Of a DNA stretch of 64,000 nucleotides, positions 1 through 12,119 are shown piece after piece; position 1 is the stretch's first letter; every line of letters begins with the position of its first letter. The notes under the pieces were generated by a model. The model was not told the origin of the DNA. It worked only from the letters and a program-made list of their open reading frames with translations, and ran no database searches. A program made the translations under genes and the position numbers. Origin of the DNA: Symbiodinium microadriaticum (taxonomy: Eukaryota > Sar > Dinophyceae > Suessiales > Symbiodiniaceae); assembly GCA_001939145.1 (NCBI GenBank), contig LSRX01000132.1, positions 664,592-728,591 on the forward strand, given 5' to 3'.

Positions 1-18
1 TTGGGGGGGGGGGGGAGG

Positions 19-146
19 GTCCTCGAGGGATATGGAGTGCGCTTCAGGTTGTTAGTATAGGGTTTAGGGTTTAGGGTTTAGGGAAGTTTACTCTTGAGTT
101 TAAATTTGGGGGTTCCTCGAGGGATATGGAGCGCGCTTAAGGTTGC
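19..146. repeat. direct repeat of a ~34-bp non-telomeric word
   Basis: CCTCGAGGGATATGGAG followed by a GCGCTT-AGGTTG stretch occurs at about 21-52 and again at about 115-146 with two differences, separated by telomere-like words. Origin unknown; possibly duplicated exon or element end. Confidence 0.5.
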
Positions 147-193
147 TAGTTTAGAGTGTATGGGGTGTAGGGCTGGAGGATTCTAGGACTTAC

Positions 194-335
194 TTGCCGG
201 CAAAGCCAAATAATGTATATTTGACGGGCGCGGTTCGGAGACATCGATGATGCAGTCACGGGGGACGTGTCTGAAGTAGGTTTCATACTGAACGAGGATT
301 TTCAGGCTGTCAGTGTGAATGGGTTTAAGGCCAAG
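194..335 (-). CDS. exon-like island, unidentified protein
   Basis: On the minus strand about 47 codons stay open and end at a consensus donor (GTAAGT at 193-188). The peptide includes SLKILVQYETYFRHVP and DCIIDVSEPRPSNIHYL, with balanced composition unlike translated repeat. It lies between a telomere-like block and the repeat at the window edge. No family recognised; the 5' acceptor is not resolved, so the start is approximate. Confidence 0.3.
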
Positions 336-782
336 CTTCGGGCTTAGGGTCTAGCATTGCAGAGGTCTGAAAGACTCAACTTCACACACCCAAACCCTAA
401 ACCCTAAACCCTAAACCCTACAAACCTAATCCCGAAACCCTAAACCCTATAAACCCTATAAACCCTAAAAACCCTGAACCCTAAACCCTAAATCCTATAA
501 ACCCTATAATTAAGCCCTATAAACCCTAAAACCCTAAACCCTTGTGACCCTGTGAATGAGTTTTAAGGATGTTTTCAGGCCAAGCTGGGGGGCTTAGGAG
601 GGCAGCGGAGCAGGGTCCCCGGAAACGCTAGACCGCGGACCTGTCATCTCAGGTCGAAAGCAGCAAACCGCAAACCCTATGCTGCCGAACTTTACGGTTT
701 AGGGCATATAGGGTTTATAGGGTTTAGGATTCAGGGTTCAGGGTTTATAGGGCTTAGGATTTAGGGTTTAGGGTTTGCTAGG

Positions 783-842
783 CTTTCGAATGCTACAATG
801 AAACCCGAATCATCCTTCACAATAACACATGGGCACAGTGCT
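783..842 (-). CDS. exon-like island, unidentified protein
   Basis: A short minus-strand frame reading LCPCVIVKDDSGFIVAFE sits between two telomere-like blocks and is preceded by AG on that strand. It may belong to the same unknown minus-strand gene as the island at 194-335. Length alone (20 codons) gives no statistical support. Confidence 0.25.
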
Positions 843-1204
843 GTTTAACCTTGAATCGTCAACTCCTGCACCCTTAGCCCTAAACCGTAAACTCCAAACC
901 CCCAAACCCCTAACCCTAAGCCCTTAACCCTACAACCCTAAGCCCTAAACCCTAAACCCCTAAACCCTTAACCCTAGAGCGTAAACCGGAAGCGCCACAC
1001 CCGCAACTCCGTGGCTCCTACGTGCCTACAGAGAGACCCTGAAGTGTGGGTTTAGGGTTTAGGGGTTTAGGGTTTAGGGGGTAGCACCTTGTTTTGGCTG
1101 TCCAAATGCCAAAACAGGGTCTATAGGGTCTAGGTATGTTTTTGTTCATCTCATTCCCGTATACACCCCTGAACCCTGAAACAGATTAGGGTTTAGGGTT
1201 TAGG

Positions 1205-1287
1205 ATATCTCTATCTCGGAAGTCGCAGTGCGGAAAACCTCGCTCAGGTTTTTTGGTGCAATTATCATAATAGTAGAAGTATCTGGG
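1205..1287 (-). CDS. exon-like island, unidentified protein
   Basis: Minus-strand frame reading STIMIIAPKNLSEVFRTATS, flanked by telomere-like words on both sides. Same strand as neighbouring islands. No homology recognised; a plus-strand frame is also open here, so the strand is uncertain. Confidence 0.2.
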
Positions 1288-1514
1288 GACTTTAAAGGAC
1301 GTTTGCTACCTAGACTCTTATGGGACCCTAAACAAACCTACAGAACCCTTAACGCGAACCTCGAAGAAACTAGACCCGTAAGGCCCTTGGGCCTTGGATT
1401 TAGGGTTTAGGCTTCAGGGTTTAGGGTGTGGTTTGGGGTTTAGTTTAGGGTTACGGGTTTAGGGTTGGGGTCTGGCTTAGGGGGTTTAGCCTTAAGGGTT
1501 TAGGGTTTAGCCTT

Positions 1515-1608
1515 TACCCATAGGCCCCTAAGTAGTTCCTTTTTATGGTTTAAATTTAGAAGCCTATAAGGTAATCCCAACAAGGAACTACTTAGGGGCC
1601 TATGGGTA
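1515..1608. mobile_element. TIR element, family A
   Basis: Ends TACCCATAGGCCCCTAAGTA and its inverse complement, with TAGTTCCTTTTT...AAGGAACTACTTA inside. No coding capacity. Other copies are at 10239, 16818, 19922, 37607, 38525 and 58525. MITE/introner-like. Confidence 0.85.
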
Positions 1609-1621
1609 GGGTTTAGGGTGG

Positions 1622-1696
1622 AAACGACTCGCATCTAAGCACGACGCTGCCTCGGCTACGTCTCCACCCGCTTCGCTTTCGCCCTGCTTTAGGTGC
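1622..1696 (-). CDS. exon-like island, unidentified protein
   Basis: Minus-strand frame reading LKHLKQGESEAGGDVAEAAS directly beside the family A element at 1515-1608. This matches the exon-next-to-element layout at 16.5-16.95 kb. Strand and boundaries uncertain. Confidence 0.22.
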
Positions 1697-2268
1697 TTGA
1701 GTCAGAAGGACCCTTAGGGGCGTAGGGCGCCTTAACACCTGTCATATAAAGACCTATTAAGGCGTGTTTAGAAGGAAGTATAGTCTCCTACCTTCGCCAC
1801 CTTACCCCCCTAAGGGTCCCCATGATTAAGAGCTTAGGGATCAGAGTTGAGGGTCTTGCTGGGCCTTTCGGAGATTCTAACTTTGTGTGAGAGGCCAGGT
1901 AACTTGAAGGTACTATATACATTTCTTCGGTTCTAGGTACTTTGAGTGTTTACATACAGGACCAATCGGCTTCTCCCGTGCCAGGCATCATGAGCGATTC
2001 TTGGTTGTTTGATGTTCTGGGTACTTAGTACTATTTTGGTCTATGTAGGGTTTTTCTGTCAGATTTCATGAGCATTTGACAAGCCTTTGCAGTTTGCACT
2101 GAGAGTTTAGGGTTTAGGGGTTCAGGAGTGTTGCGGTTTAGGGTACTGGGTCCAATTTCAGGATTTAGGGGTTTGGGTTTCAAGTCTAGGGGTGTGGGGT
2201 TGGAAAGGAGGCAGTATGTCAACTTGACATGTCAAGGCTTGGGTGTTTACGGCCGATGTTTGTCTTAC

Positions 2269-2354
2269 GCAAAGGAGTCGAAATAGTCTGCTTTAACATT
2301 CGTGCTACGATGATCTTTTTTCAGGAATCCTTTACGTTGTTCAACTGCAAAACC
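2269..2354 (-). CDS. exon-like island with AG|G acceptor and GTAAGA donor
   Basis: On the minus strand TTGCAG|GG opens a frame reading GFAVEQRKGFLKKDHRS then TNVKADYFDSFA, closed by a GTAAGA donor. Both boundaries fit the splice rules seen in the decoded FRD gene. No family recognised. Confidence 0.33.
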
Positions 2355-2964
2355 CTGCAATGTTGGCAACCAATTCTAAGAACGTCGATCACCCCCCCCA
2401 TGAAATTACATCACCATGTGTCTACAGCTCACGGTTGGGCACCAACCTTCATCCCAGAGAGTCCATAGTGGCCCTTTGGGAAAACTTGCCCCCGGATTTG
2501 ATGTTCCGGAACCCATAGGCTAAACACTACTGGCTCCTTTTTGGGCCTATATTAAAAATGATCATTTCTAATCCACTATTGGGTTTTATTATAACAAACA
2601 TGTAAAATTGTAGCCAACAAGGACCCAGACTAGTTAAATTGCGGCGTGCCTGTCTGCAGGCGACGATCTTGATACTTTCGTGCTGTGCAAGGCAGGGTGA
2701 AGATTGAAGGCTCCGAGTTCAGGGGTTTATTAGGGTTTAGGGCTTATAGGGTTTAGGGTTTAGGGGTTTAGGGTTTAAGGTTTAGGGCTTACGGGCTTAG
2801 GGTTTAGGGCTTATTTAGAGTAGCCTTGGAGGACCCTACGCGGGATTTTTCTACGACGTCTGATGATGCCTCTGAATTTCATTCTTTGTGGGGCCTCGAT
2901 TTATGTAGGACAGTGAGTGTAGTTGTGAGGTGTTTCGGAACGGATTTTGCGGAGGACTCGCAAC

Positions 2965-2995
2965 ACACACATACACACACACACACACACACATA
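2965..2995. repeat. (CA)n microsatellite
   Basis: CACACACATACACACACACACA tract; no further feature seen around it. Confidence 0.8.
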
Positions 2996-3040
2996 CATGC
3001 ATTTCCTACACGCTGAAGCCCTAAACCCTATTGCCCGAAG

Positions 3041-3141
3041 GGTCCATGTACTCGTATGGTATGTACTTTGGCGTTCATGTAGTGCCTATTTAAATACTTT
3101 AGGGCCAAAATACAAGCTTTTGGGGTGCATGGACCCTCTTG
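3041..3141. mobile_element. diverged family B TIR element
   Basis: AAGGGTCCATGTACTCGTATGG at the left and GGGTGCATGGACC at the right match the ends of family B (see 23378-23500), with heavy divergence. A second degenerate relative lies at about 4484-4580. Confidence 0.4.
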
Positions 3142-4002
3142 ACCCTCTTGACCCTAAACCGTAAACCCCTAAACCCTAAACCCCCAAACCCCTAAAAACC
3201 CTAAACCCCTAACAATAAACCTCTAATCCCTAAACCGTAAACCGGCCCTATCCTAAGCCGTCCCTATACTCCCAGTCACGGGGCAAACCCTGGCAGACCC
3301 GAAAAGAACCCGGGAATCTGCAGACGATCATGCGACTTCATCGATGTGGCTCAGAGAAATCCTATTTTGGTACTTTGGGCTTAGCGGTTTAGGGTGTAGG
3401 GTTTAGGTTATAAACCTCCGAAGTGCATGGACCGACTGGGATAGCAATTTGTCGTATTCCGTAATATGTATGCTACCAGAGCCCCATGCCGCAATGCCCA
3501 TACACCCCAAGCCCCAAACCCACTACACCCTAAACCCTGCGCCTCATCCCTGAACCCTAGATCTTTGGTAGTAGGATTTAGGGTTAAGTCACCTTAAATC
3601 CTACGTAGTGTTTAGGGTTTGGGGTTTCGAGTCTTCAGTTTAGGGTTTGGGGAGTTTCGGGTTTGGGGTTTAACTCAGAGTTTGGGCTTTGGTGTTTACG
3701 GCTTGGGGAGTTTAGGGTTTGAGTTTTCGGGTTTGGGATTTGGGAGTATAGGGTTTGGGGTTTGGGGAGTTGGGGGTTTAACCGGCCTTGTCGCGCAGTA
3801 TGTCTGCTGGCGCCTTCGGTTCTGTCCACCTGGTCGAAGCCGATGGAACACACACTGGCGGGGTTTAGGGTCTAGGGTTGGGTTTAGGTCTGTTGTTGAG
3901 AAGAACCTTGAGGGCTTTTGTCAGCGACCTACATGGATGTTTTCTGGGGGTAAGGATCAATGTTTTATGAGGGTATGCATGCGCAGAAGGGTTGCGTTGT
4001 AA

Positions 4003-4422
4003 TTGGATCTTCCTAAACTGAAGCGACAAGATAAAGAAGTGAAACTCTGGAAGTGTACGATCAAGAACCCAGGGATGCAGCCTCCGCCAAAGATCACTGC
4101 AGATCGCGGGGTGACGAATGAGTGCGTTCGAAGATGGACCGCTTTCCGTACACCACCAGCGTTGCTGTTATCCATCTGCGGAGGATTGGGCCCGGAGCAG
4201 GATTTGGGTACTCGCAGAAGAGAAATTCTCGGAGCAATGGTGTTGAAAGCCCGACACACGATGGGATCAATGTCCTATGGTGAAGCGGTTTCCAAGGTGG
4301 TCAAGTACCTCATTCAGGTGAATCATCTGGTTCATGACAAGAAAGATGCGCAGGGCTTTGACTTGCTCATGGAGAAAGCACCCCACCTCCTTGAGCCGTT
4401 CCAAAACCCAGTCAGGCCTTAG
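4003..4422 (+). CDS. open frame, unidentified protein (139 codons)
   Basis: The longest open frame outside the retroelement. It opens right after an in-frame stop and ends with TAG at 4420-4422. It has no telomere-like words and a normal composition (segments LKRQDKEVKLWKCTIKNPG, LGTRRREILGAMVLKAR, GEAVSKVVKYLIQVNHLVHD). No conserved motif recognised. The frame has no proper ATG at its 5' end, so it may be a terminal exon entered from upstream: 3885-3950 reads VVEKNLEGFCQRPTWMFSG and is followed by GTAAGG. A processed-gene fragment is an alternative. Confidence 0.35.
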   Translation: MDLPKLKRQDKEVKLWKCTIKNPGMQPPPKITADRGVTNECVRRWTAFRTPPALLLSICGGLGPEQDLGTRRREILGAMVLKARHTMGSMSYGEAVSKVVKYLIQVNHLVHDKKDAQGFDLLMEKAPHLLEPFQNPVRP

Positions 4423-5164
4423 AAGTGTGCTGTTGGTGGATCGAAAACCACCAAGCCACATCAAGTCACATTTCTAGCCCGAAGGCTCCATGTCGTGATA
4501 TGTTATTATATACTTAAGCCTTAGACTCCTCCCTATATGGGCACTTCAAGGCCAAAGTCTAAGCTGTATAGGGCCTTTGGTAGGGTGCCCGGATCTGAAA
4601 TCTAGTGCCCCTGAGGCCTAAACCGGTTTAGGGTTTAGGGCTCGGGCACGTCGCCGTAAACCCTAAGCCCGATCCTCAAGCCGACCCCGACCCTACATGA
4701 GACCCGCCGTTTTTAATATTAGGGGTCCTGTATGACTGCTTTATATAAGTCGCAAACAGGTAGGTTATTTTGGGTTAAGGTAGGCCCTAAGCCTCTGAAC
4801 CTCGGAGTTGGCGGTTCAAGGTGGCCCAAGTCCCGTGACCCTGGAGTCCCGAGCCTCAGGGCTTTGGGTTTAGGGTTTAGGGTTTAGGGTTTAGGGGTTT
4901 GGGAAAGCCTTCCATGCTAAACCCCTAAACCCTAACCCCCTTAAACCCCTGCACCCTAAACCCTAAACCCCCAAGAAAGCACCTCAGGGCGCCAGCACGG
5001 GGCATCGGCGCCTCGCAGACGAGGTGGTGAGGTTGTTGGGGTTTAGGGGATAGAATATATAAATATAAACTTATATATATATATATATATAGATACGGAC
5101 GAGAAGGGGTCTATCGTACCAATCAGGGCTTAGGCAGGGAATCAGGATTTAGGGTTTGGAATCA

Positions 5165-5300
5165 TAATTTTCCCGACCTCCGCGCAAATGTCTGCAGGGT
5201 GATAGTGATGGATTGTTGTGTTTTTGGGGCTGAGGCTTTCTAGGTGCCTCAACACTTTAACAGTTGTGCCGCTGCTGGCTGTGCTATATTGCTACATCAT
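5165..5300 (-). CDS. exon-like island, unidentified protein
   Basis: Minus-strand frame reading SSGTTVKVLRHLESLSPKN then TTIHHYHPADICAEVGKIMI, more than 40 codons without a stop and without telomere-like words. Islands farther up the same strand (5340-5470, 5650-5760, 5880-5960, 6190-6260) also stay open and may be exons of the same gene. No homology established. Confidence 0.3.
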
Positions 5301-6799
5301 GCTACATCCATTTTCGGGTAGGTAATACTTTGTTGCTGCGATTCTTATTCTGAAAGCTGCTGGAACTCCGACTGTTTTTGACACTCCTAGTAATTAGGCG
5401 TCGGAATTTATGCTTGCGCATCGAGAGTTCATGCTTGGGGCGTTGGGCTTCAGGACTGGTTCAGAGTTATACAAACACGACCTCAGGTCCTAAGGTGGCC
5501 TTATGGGCTTCAATCTTGGGATTGAGGGTTTACGTTGTGGGGTATTAAAGGGTTTAGGGCCCTAAACCCTAAACCCTACACCCTTAAGTTTAGGGTTATG
5601 GGGCGCGTGGCTGGCTGAGTGTAGGTTTAGGTTTGTGTTGGCATAGGACACCCTGGCTCAGCGTCATGAATCAGGGACGAGCATTCGGATATCTGTCTGG
5701 AGTGGGTTAGGAAATCAAACCGAGCTACCTATGTCCTCGAATGTTGCTGGAACGAAACCCAGAAACCCCCTATAGGAGTTGAGGCCATACTGTAGTATCC
5801 TTATTATGTTCAGGTATCAGTACTTGGCATGCAGAGGGCACGTAAGTTTAAGGCCGCTAAACCCTAAGCCCAAAACACCACATACGGTTCAGCTCGGATG
5901 TTGCTGCAAGCCTTTGCTGTCGATCCAGGAGCGAAGCGATAAAGGTTTAGATGTGAGGCTTTACTGGTTGCAGGTCCTTGTTTAGGGTTTAGGGCACCCT
6001 AAACCCTAAACCGTATGCTTAAAAGGCCTTAGTAATCAGAATGTGGTGTTGGGGTATACTATACTATAAGATAAGTTAATAAGGAACCCCCAAAAGTGTA
6101 TAGGTAATTCTTAGAGCCCCTATATCAGGTCTTAGGGTATGTCTGCGGATTAGGATTTTGGGTTTGGTGTGTGATGTAGGCCTACTGAATGTCGAAAACT
6201 AAATCCACAACTCCATTAGCCTCCCCCATGTGACCACATACAACGACGCAGTGGCTTTCGGGGTTTAGGCTTCAGTTGAAGCTGCTGATGTTTATTGATT
6301 TTGGCGTATCAGGTTGACGGTTTGGGTCCTCAGGACCTGATAAACTGTGCTACGGGAAAGTCTGTGAGAGCTTAACTAAAACAGGGCCACACTGATCAAT
6401 TCGACTAGGCTTTGTCTATGCGAGTACTTGTAACAAGGCCTGCAAGGGGAGGTTATCTCTAATTCTTTGGCCTTCTGTAACACTTGGATTATACCCTTGT
6501 AAAGTCTGACAAATTGGATACACTTGGAGGATGCTAGGACACGTGTCTGCTGCAACCCCATAGCCTAGACTAAAACCGCACGGTTTGGAGTCATGATTTT
6601 ATGCTGGGTTCTTGTTAAGGGATTTTATTTTTAAGTTGCCAAATCAAGAAACCCGATTATTTACTCCCCATAATTATGGTAACTGAAACAAAATCCCTAA
6701 GCCCTAAACCCCAAACCCTAAACCGAAGAGCCCAGTAGGAGAAGGACTTCGGGCTTCAAAGTTTACTGCAGCCTAAACCCTCTTCTTCTCCTATCTGCT

Positions 6800-7095
6800 C
6801 TAGGGTTTAAGGCTTCGGGGTTTAGGGTTTTAGGGCTTTAGGGGTTTAGGGGTTTAGGGTTTTAGGGCTTAGGGTTTAGGGCTTTAGGGTTTAGGGCTTA
6901 GGGTTTAGGGTTTAGGGTTTAAGGCTTAGGGGTTTAGGGTTTTAGGGCTTAGGGTTTAGGGCTTTAGGGTTTTAGGGTTTAGGCTTTAGGGCTTTAGGAT
7001 TTGGGGTTTAGGCTTTAGGGTTTAGGGCTTAGGGTTTAGGGCTTTAGGGTTTAGGGCTTTAGGGTTTAGGGCTTTAGGGTTTAGGGTTTAAGGTT
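6800..7095 (+). repeat. dense TTTAGGG-variant array
   Basis: About 295 bp of nearly pure TTTAGGG/TTTTAGGGC/TTTAGGGG units, one of the least interrupted telomere-like blocks in the window. No gene in it. Confidence 0.95.
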
Positions 7096-7466
7096 TTGGG
7101 CACAGGGATGTCGAGTTTAGGGTTTGAATCCACGCAGGCCTTCTACAGTCGTCGATGCATGGGGCAGTCCCGCTGCAGCTAGTCCTACGTGTCCTCGAAA
7201 ACCTAGAATGTAAACTCATAGTGGCTTGCTGGCTCTTTCAGCATCCTATGTTTTGGCTTCGGAAATGGCATGCAAACCTGTGGTGAGCATGCAAGCTTTC
7301 CAGTTTAGGGCTCAGGGTTTGCGAATGTGGCTGTTTAGGTTTCGAGTCTCGGATGTACTGGACTTTGGATGTCGGGCTGGGGGTCCGGCGCCTGGATGGC
7401 TTAGGCATGTCGTGTTCGGAGTTCTGGCTGGAATTTCAGGTTTAGTTTTGGTTTAGGCCTAGGGGT

Positions 7467-7640
7467 TCTGCGACCTGATGTACTTCTTCGCCGCCAGAAC
7501 TTCGTGTCGCAACATTTCCAGCTTCATTGACTCATGCCGTAACTAAACTACAAAACCTAAAGCTTGAGACACATTGGCGCACGGAAATAAGACCGCTTCG
7601 GTCTTCGGTTGGAGGGCCAACATATCTAATCTCCGCGGGG
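7467..7640 (-). CDS. two exon-like islands, unidentified protein
   Basis: On the minus strand 7640-7575 reads LDMLALQPKTEAVLFPCANV and 7547-7467 reads LRHESMKLEMLRHEVLAAKK followed by YIRSQNP, a helical charged stretch. A stop lies between them, so two exons would be needed. A plus-strand frame is also open across part of the region. Confidence 0.27.
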
Positions 7641-8734
7641 GCAAAACATGGTACAAGTATATCCAGGAACCTTAAGGGACCAATATGATAATGATAAACT
7701 ATTATTTAATAACAATGTATCATTTACATTCAGGTTAGTTATATTTTGCATTTAAGGAAGAGTTTTGGTAGCTCTTCAGGCCTCGATATATTGCAGATCT
7801 CAGGTCCTCAGGCCCTTGGGGCTGAGGGTGATGAGCTTCTGATTGATGTCTAGGCCTGACCTCAGACCCTATACTCGAAATCCTAAACCCTGAACACTAA
7901 ACCTAAAACCCTAAAACCCTAAAACCCTAAATCCTAAACCCTTAAGACCCATGCAAGCCCAAAAACCCGAAAGCCCGCAAGTCGAGCCCCAGAGACGAAC
8001 AAAACAAGCATGAACACCAAGGTTTTGGGCTTTTTGGGGTTTTAGGGTTTAGGGCTTTAGGGTTTAAGGTTTGGGGTTCAGGGTTTATAAGGTCCTGTAC
8101 ATACATTTTCACCGACAATCCGCAAGTACTTCGAGGGTCTGTGGATAAAATAAATAGGGTTCTTCAAAGGGCTCCTTAAAGGGACGCTTAGAGGGTTCCA
8201 TGAGGGTTCTATAAAGGCGGGGTATGGGATTGCGTAAGCAGGTATTTTATAGAGTTATGAGTATCATAGCCCCTATAGCTCATATCTCTACTTATTACCT
8301 ACTTACCAAATCCCGCACCCTCCAAAGCCTACGGTGCCTAAGCCGCAATGCAGGTTCAGTGGGTTCAACCGGGGATAAAGTTTCAAGGTTTAGGATTTTG
8401 GACTTCGGGATACGCAGGGTTAGGTAACATCTTAGATTTAGGGTTCAGGGTTCCGGGTTTAGGGTTTAGGGTGTAGGACCCTAAACCTCAAACCCTAGGG
8501 TTCAGGGTTTTATTCAGAGATTAGGTTCGAGGTTTGGGGCAGTTTAATTGGGGTTCGGGGCTTGCGGCTTGCGATGTAGACGCAACCCTAAACCACATGT
8601 AGATCCGATACTCCAAACCCTCCACTGGCTTCTTAATCTGGTTACTTAAAAAGTCATATGCCGTGTAGCAAATGCCTTGTACATGCCGTCATTGGACTTG
8701 CAAGAAGATGCAATTGTTTTGATATCCTTATAAT

Positions 8735-8797
8735 GACCCCCCTGATGCTGTAAGCAGCGCCTCCTGCTACCATCGCCTGGCCATTCGAAATGTAAAC
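8735..8797 (-). CDS. exon-like island, unidentified protein
   Basis: Minus-strand CAG followed by a frame reading NVYISNGQAMVAGGAAYSIR. Downstream on the same strand another frame runs to a stop at about 8646. Unidentified. Confidence 0.22.
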
Positions 8798-8859
8798 ATT
8801 CTGGAACCCCAAACCCAAAACCTTGCACCCTAAACTCTCCTTTTCAGTTCCTGTAAGGA

Positions 8860-10230
8860 CCTACCTATATACAGGTATACGGCATGGAAGCTTCCGAAGA
8901 CAATGCTTTGCCAAAGTTGTCGGATCCTAGTGACTACCAGGAAACCCCACAAACCTTACACCCTTCCCCAATCCCTAAACCCTAAATCCTAAGCCCTAAG
9001 CCCTAAACCCTGAACCCAAAGCCCTAGACCCTAAACCCTAAACACCGAACCCTAAGCAGGCAACAAGAAAAGTGGGCTCAAGGCTCCGGCCCGGTGCTAC
9101 AAACATCCGCTAACCAGAATGAATCCCGAACCTAGATGGTTGAGGGTTTAGGGTTTAGGGCTTGGGCTTTAGGATTTAGGGTATTTAGGGTTTAGGATTC
9201 AGGGCTTAGGGTTTAGGATTTAGGGTTCAGGGGTTCCTTCCCGCCCCGAGTGCGCACTGATTTCTGCTTCCTGCCATGCAAAGCTTCACTCCTTTCCTTA
9301 TGCCTGTGGTGCCGGTTTTAGGGTTTAGGGGCTTAGGGGTTTAGGGGTTTAGGGTTTAGGGTGGCGGAGCCATGGGAGGAGTGGGTATTCTACAGCGGGG
9401 AGTACCATTGGTTAAGATTACCTAAACCCTAAACGAAACCCTAAACCCCAAACCCCTAAAGCCCCAAACCATAATTCCAAAGCCAACATCCCACAACATA
9501 GCTACAAGTACCAAGGCTCCAGTAGCCAATATCGGCTTTACTGACTTAAGCAGGTCCTGGCGAACAGCAATTACTATACCCTTTGTGTGTGATGTAAGTG
9601 TCTCTTATGCTGGAAGAACAAGGAGATATGATTACAAATGATTCAAACCTTCATTGGATTCATTCTTTGTGGACATGTATTCCTACAACAGTACGAATAC
9701 GGAAGCCATGTCAGCAAAACTCTAACAGCGTCATATGCTGTACAATACAGATAAACGTACAAAGCCCCGGATGTATTCCTGAGATGCACACTGCTGCCCT
9801 AAACCCTAAACCCTAAACCCGAAGCCCTGAATCCTAAACCCAAAGCCTTATAAGAGCAATAGCCCCATACCGCCTAAACTCCTAAACCCTAAACCCCTAA
9901 ACCCTAAACTTCTTAAAGTCCTAAAACCTAAACCCAAATCCCTATTCCCTAAATCCTAAACCCCTAAGAGTTTAGGCTTTGGGCTCAGGGGAGGATCTAG
10001 AATCTAAGATTCAGGGCGCTTGGCCTACCGGGATCTATCGGGCTCAAGGATTTAGGGCTTCGGGGGTTTAGGGTTTCGGGGTTTAGGGTTTCAGGGTTTT
10101 GGGTTTAGGAGTTTAGGGCTTAGGGGCCCTGTCGGATGTAAGATCGCCCCCTCGCAGGCTCACACTCAGTACATCGGAGGCGGGGGATAGCTGATCTCGT
10201 GCTCACCTTCAGGGCAAGGTGCGTGGGAGG
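8860..10230. other. repeat-dominated stretch without a recognisable gene
   Basis: Alternating TTTAGGG and CCCTAAA blocks with 60-200-bp islands (8880-8935, 9060-9110, 9360-9420, 9540-9800). Each island has open frames on both strands; none could be tied to a family. Confidence 0.6.
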
Positions 10231-10238
10231 CATGGCTT

Positions 10239-10334
10239 TACCCATAGGCCAAGAAGTAGCTCCTTTTTGGGGGGTGACCTTATAGGCTTCTAAATACAAA
10301 CCATAAACAGGAACTACTTAGGGGCCTATGGGTA
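10239..10334. mobile_element. TIR element, family A
   Basis: TACCCATAGGCC...GGGGCCTATGGGTA with the AGTAGCTCCTTTTT / AGGAACTACTT inner repeats. A telomere-like block follows on the right. Confidence 0.8.
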
Positions 10335-10511
10335 GAGTTTACACAACCCACAACCCTAAACCCTAAACGCGAAGCCTTAAACCCTAAAACCTAGACCCTA
10401 AATCCTAAATCCTAAACCGGATGCTGTGACGTTTGCTTAAGACATGGGGTTGCACTGGCTGCCCAAAACGGCGACTGGAGACTTCCCGGGCTTTGTGATG
10501 GGGATGATGCT

Positions 10512-10624
10512 TACCCAAAGGCTCCATGTACCCATATAGTATATACTTAGACCCTAAAGTACTTATATAGGAACCCCTTTAAGGCCTAAGTATATACTAT
10601 ATGGGTACATGGAGCCTTTGGGTT
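10512..10624. mobile_element. TIR element, family B
   Basis: Ends ACCCAAAGGCTCCATGTACC and its inverse complement, with ATAGTATATACTTAG...AAGTATATACTAT inside. On the minus strand the adjacent island (10511-10440) reads IIPITKPGKSPVAVLGSQC, a possible exon abutting the element. Confidence 0.85.
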
Positions 10625-11762
10625 ATGGGTCGAGGCAAAGATTATGGTTTAGGGCTTACCTGGACCCGAAAGAAGAAGCTAGCTTTTTAGGGCTCCTTAA
10701 TACGACTTCTTTATGCGTGTCCTTAAACATGTAGGTTATCTGGGGTTAAGGTAGGGCTTAGGGTTTAGGGTTTAGGGTAGAGCTCAGGCTTAAGGCTTAA
10801 GAGTTTGGTATTAACCCTAAATCCTATAGCCTACACCCTAAACGCTAAACAATTAAGGATCGTCTCCCGAAGTCGAATGGGTTCTGCCTGAACCCTAAAC
10901 CCTAAACCCTAAACCTTAAACCCTAAACCCTAAACCTTAAACCCTAAACCATGTTTAGCTGAAAATCTTATTCTAAATTACTAGGGCCCCTACAGTGCCT
11001 TAGGGTTTTGGGTTTTTAAGAAGTTTAGGGTTTAGGGTTTAGGAAGTTTAGGGTTTAGGGTACCTCTGTCACAGCCCAAATACCTGCTATCAAGGTCTGT
11101 AGCCGAAGCTCAACCCAAATGCCTGCTCTCAATCACCTGCCAAACCCCAACGGGCCTCAACCCTAAACCACAAAGACAACCCCTTAACCCTAAACGTCTG
11201 AGTGCAGACCCAAACACGCTAGTTCAAACCCACACCCAGAACATAAACTATAATGGAAGCTGAGGATGCCGCTCCCGAAGATCGTGTCATTGCCTCGTGG
11301 CGGTGAAACGCGCATAGTTCTCGGCTTTGAAACTTCTGGCGGCGTTGAGGGACTTTCTGCAAGCTCTTTTATACCCTAAACCCTAAACCCTAAACCGTGT
11401 ATACCCTGATCCCTTGAAGTCCCATCTTCCACCCCTGTTACCTAGACCCTACTTCCCAAAGAGGCTGGAAGCATCTGGAAGCCTCTCCCTAAACCCCCCG
11501 GACAATCTCCTGCCTGAATCCGAAATGCTTCTCCCTATAGCCCCCTAAACCCTAAACCCTAGTTCCCTAAACCCTAAACCCTAAAACCCTAAACCCTCTC
11601 CCTAAAGTCCCAAAAGCATCTTAAGTTGAACCCTGTTCCTGTTCTCCACCCCCCAATGTAGATCCCTGATGCACAGACGCCCTGTCTTTTAGGGTCCTCT
11701 TATGATAGGGCTTAGGGTTTAGGGGGTTTAGGGGGTTTAGGGTTATGGTTTAGGTGGGTTTG

Positions 11763-11890
11763 TTGATCAGACATTGAACCGTAGCTCCCGACAATAGCAT
11801 CCACCAAGTGTTCAACAACGATACCATAGCGGCCCAAAAAGCTAGTAACTAGACTTCGGTCATTAAACGATCTTTCAAGGGTTCTGAGGT
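11763..11890 (-). CDS. exon-like island, unidentified protein
   Basis: A 43-codon minus-strand frame reading HLRTLERSFNDRSLVTSF then LGRYGIVVEHLVDAIVGSYG and SMSDQ, free of repeat words. One of the better exon candidates in the first 20 kb, but no family recognised. Confidence 0.35.
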
Positions 11891-12119
11891 GTTTAAACGG
11901 GTTTTAGAGGCATTCACAATCAGAATAGGATTTGGGAAGGCACATCTACGCAGTCATTGAGCGCTTGAACCCAGAGGGTAAGGCCGGTAAGGCAAACAAA
12001 CCGACCCTAAACCCTAAACCCCTAAACTCTAAATCAACAAAAAGGATAACCAAGGGTGCCTCCCACAGGCACGCTGCCGTAGTAGCTGCTTCGCATGCCT
12101 CAGTGGGGAGCTTGGCTTC

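Noticed and set aside
3786..3850. Protein-kinase glycine loop (SAGAFGSVHLVEA) on the plus strand
   Set aside because: No downstream kinase motifs (VAIK, HRD, DFG) found on the same strand nearby, and the first loop Gly is Ser.
3635..3853. Frames rich in NPKP/LGFRV type peptides here and elsewhere
   Set aside because: Translations of telomere-like words (CCCTAAACCC gives PKP/LNP, GGGTTTAGG gives GFR/GLG); not genes.
6190..6260. BK-channel RCK-like peptide (VVVCGHMGEANGVVDLV) on the minus strand
   Set aside because: Only one short match; no pore (TVGYG) or other RCK motifs could be found on neighbouring islands.
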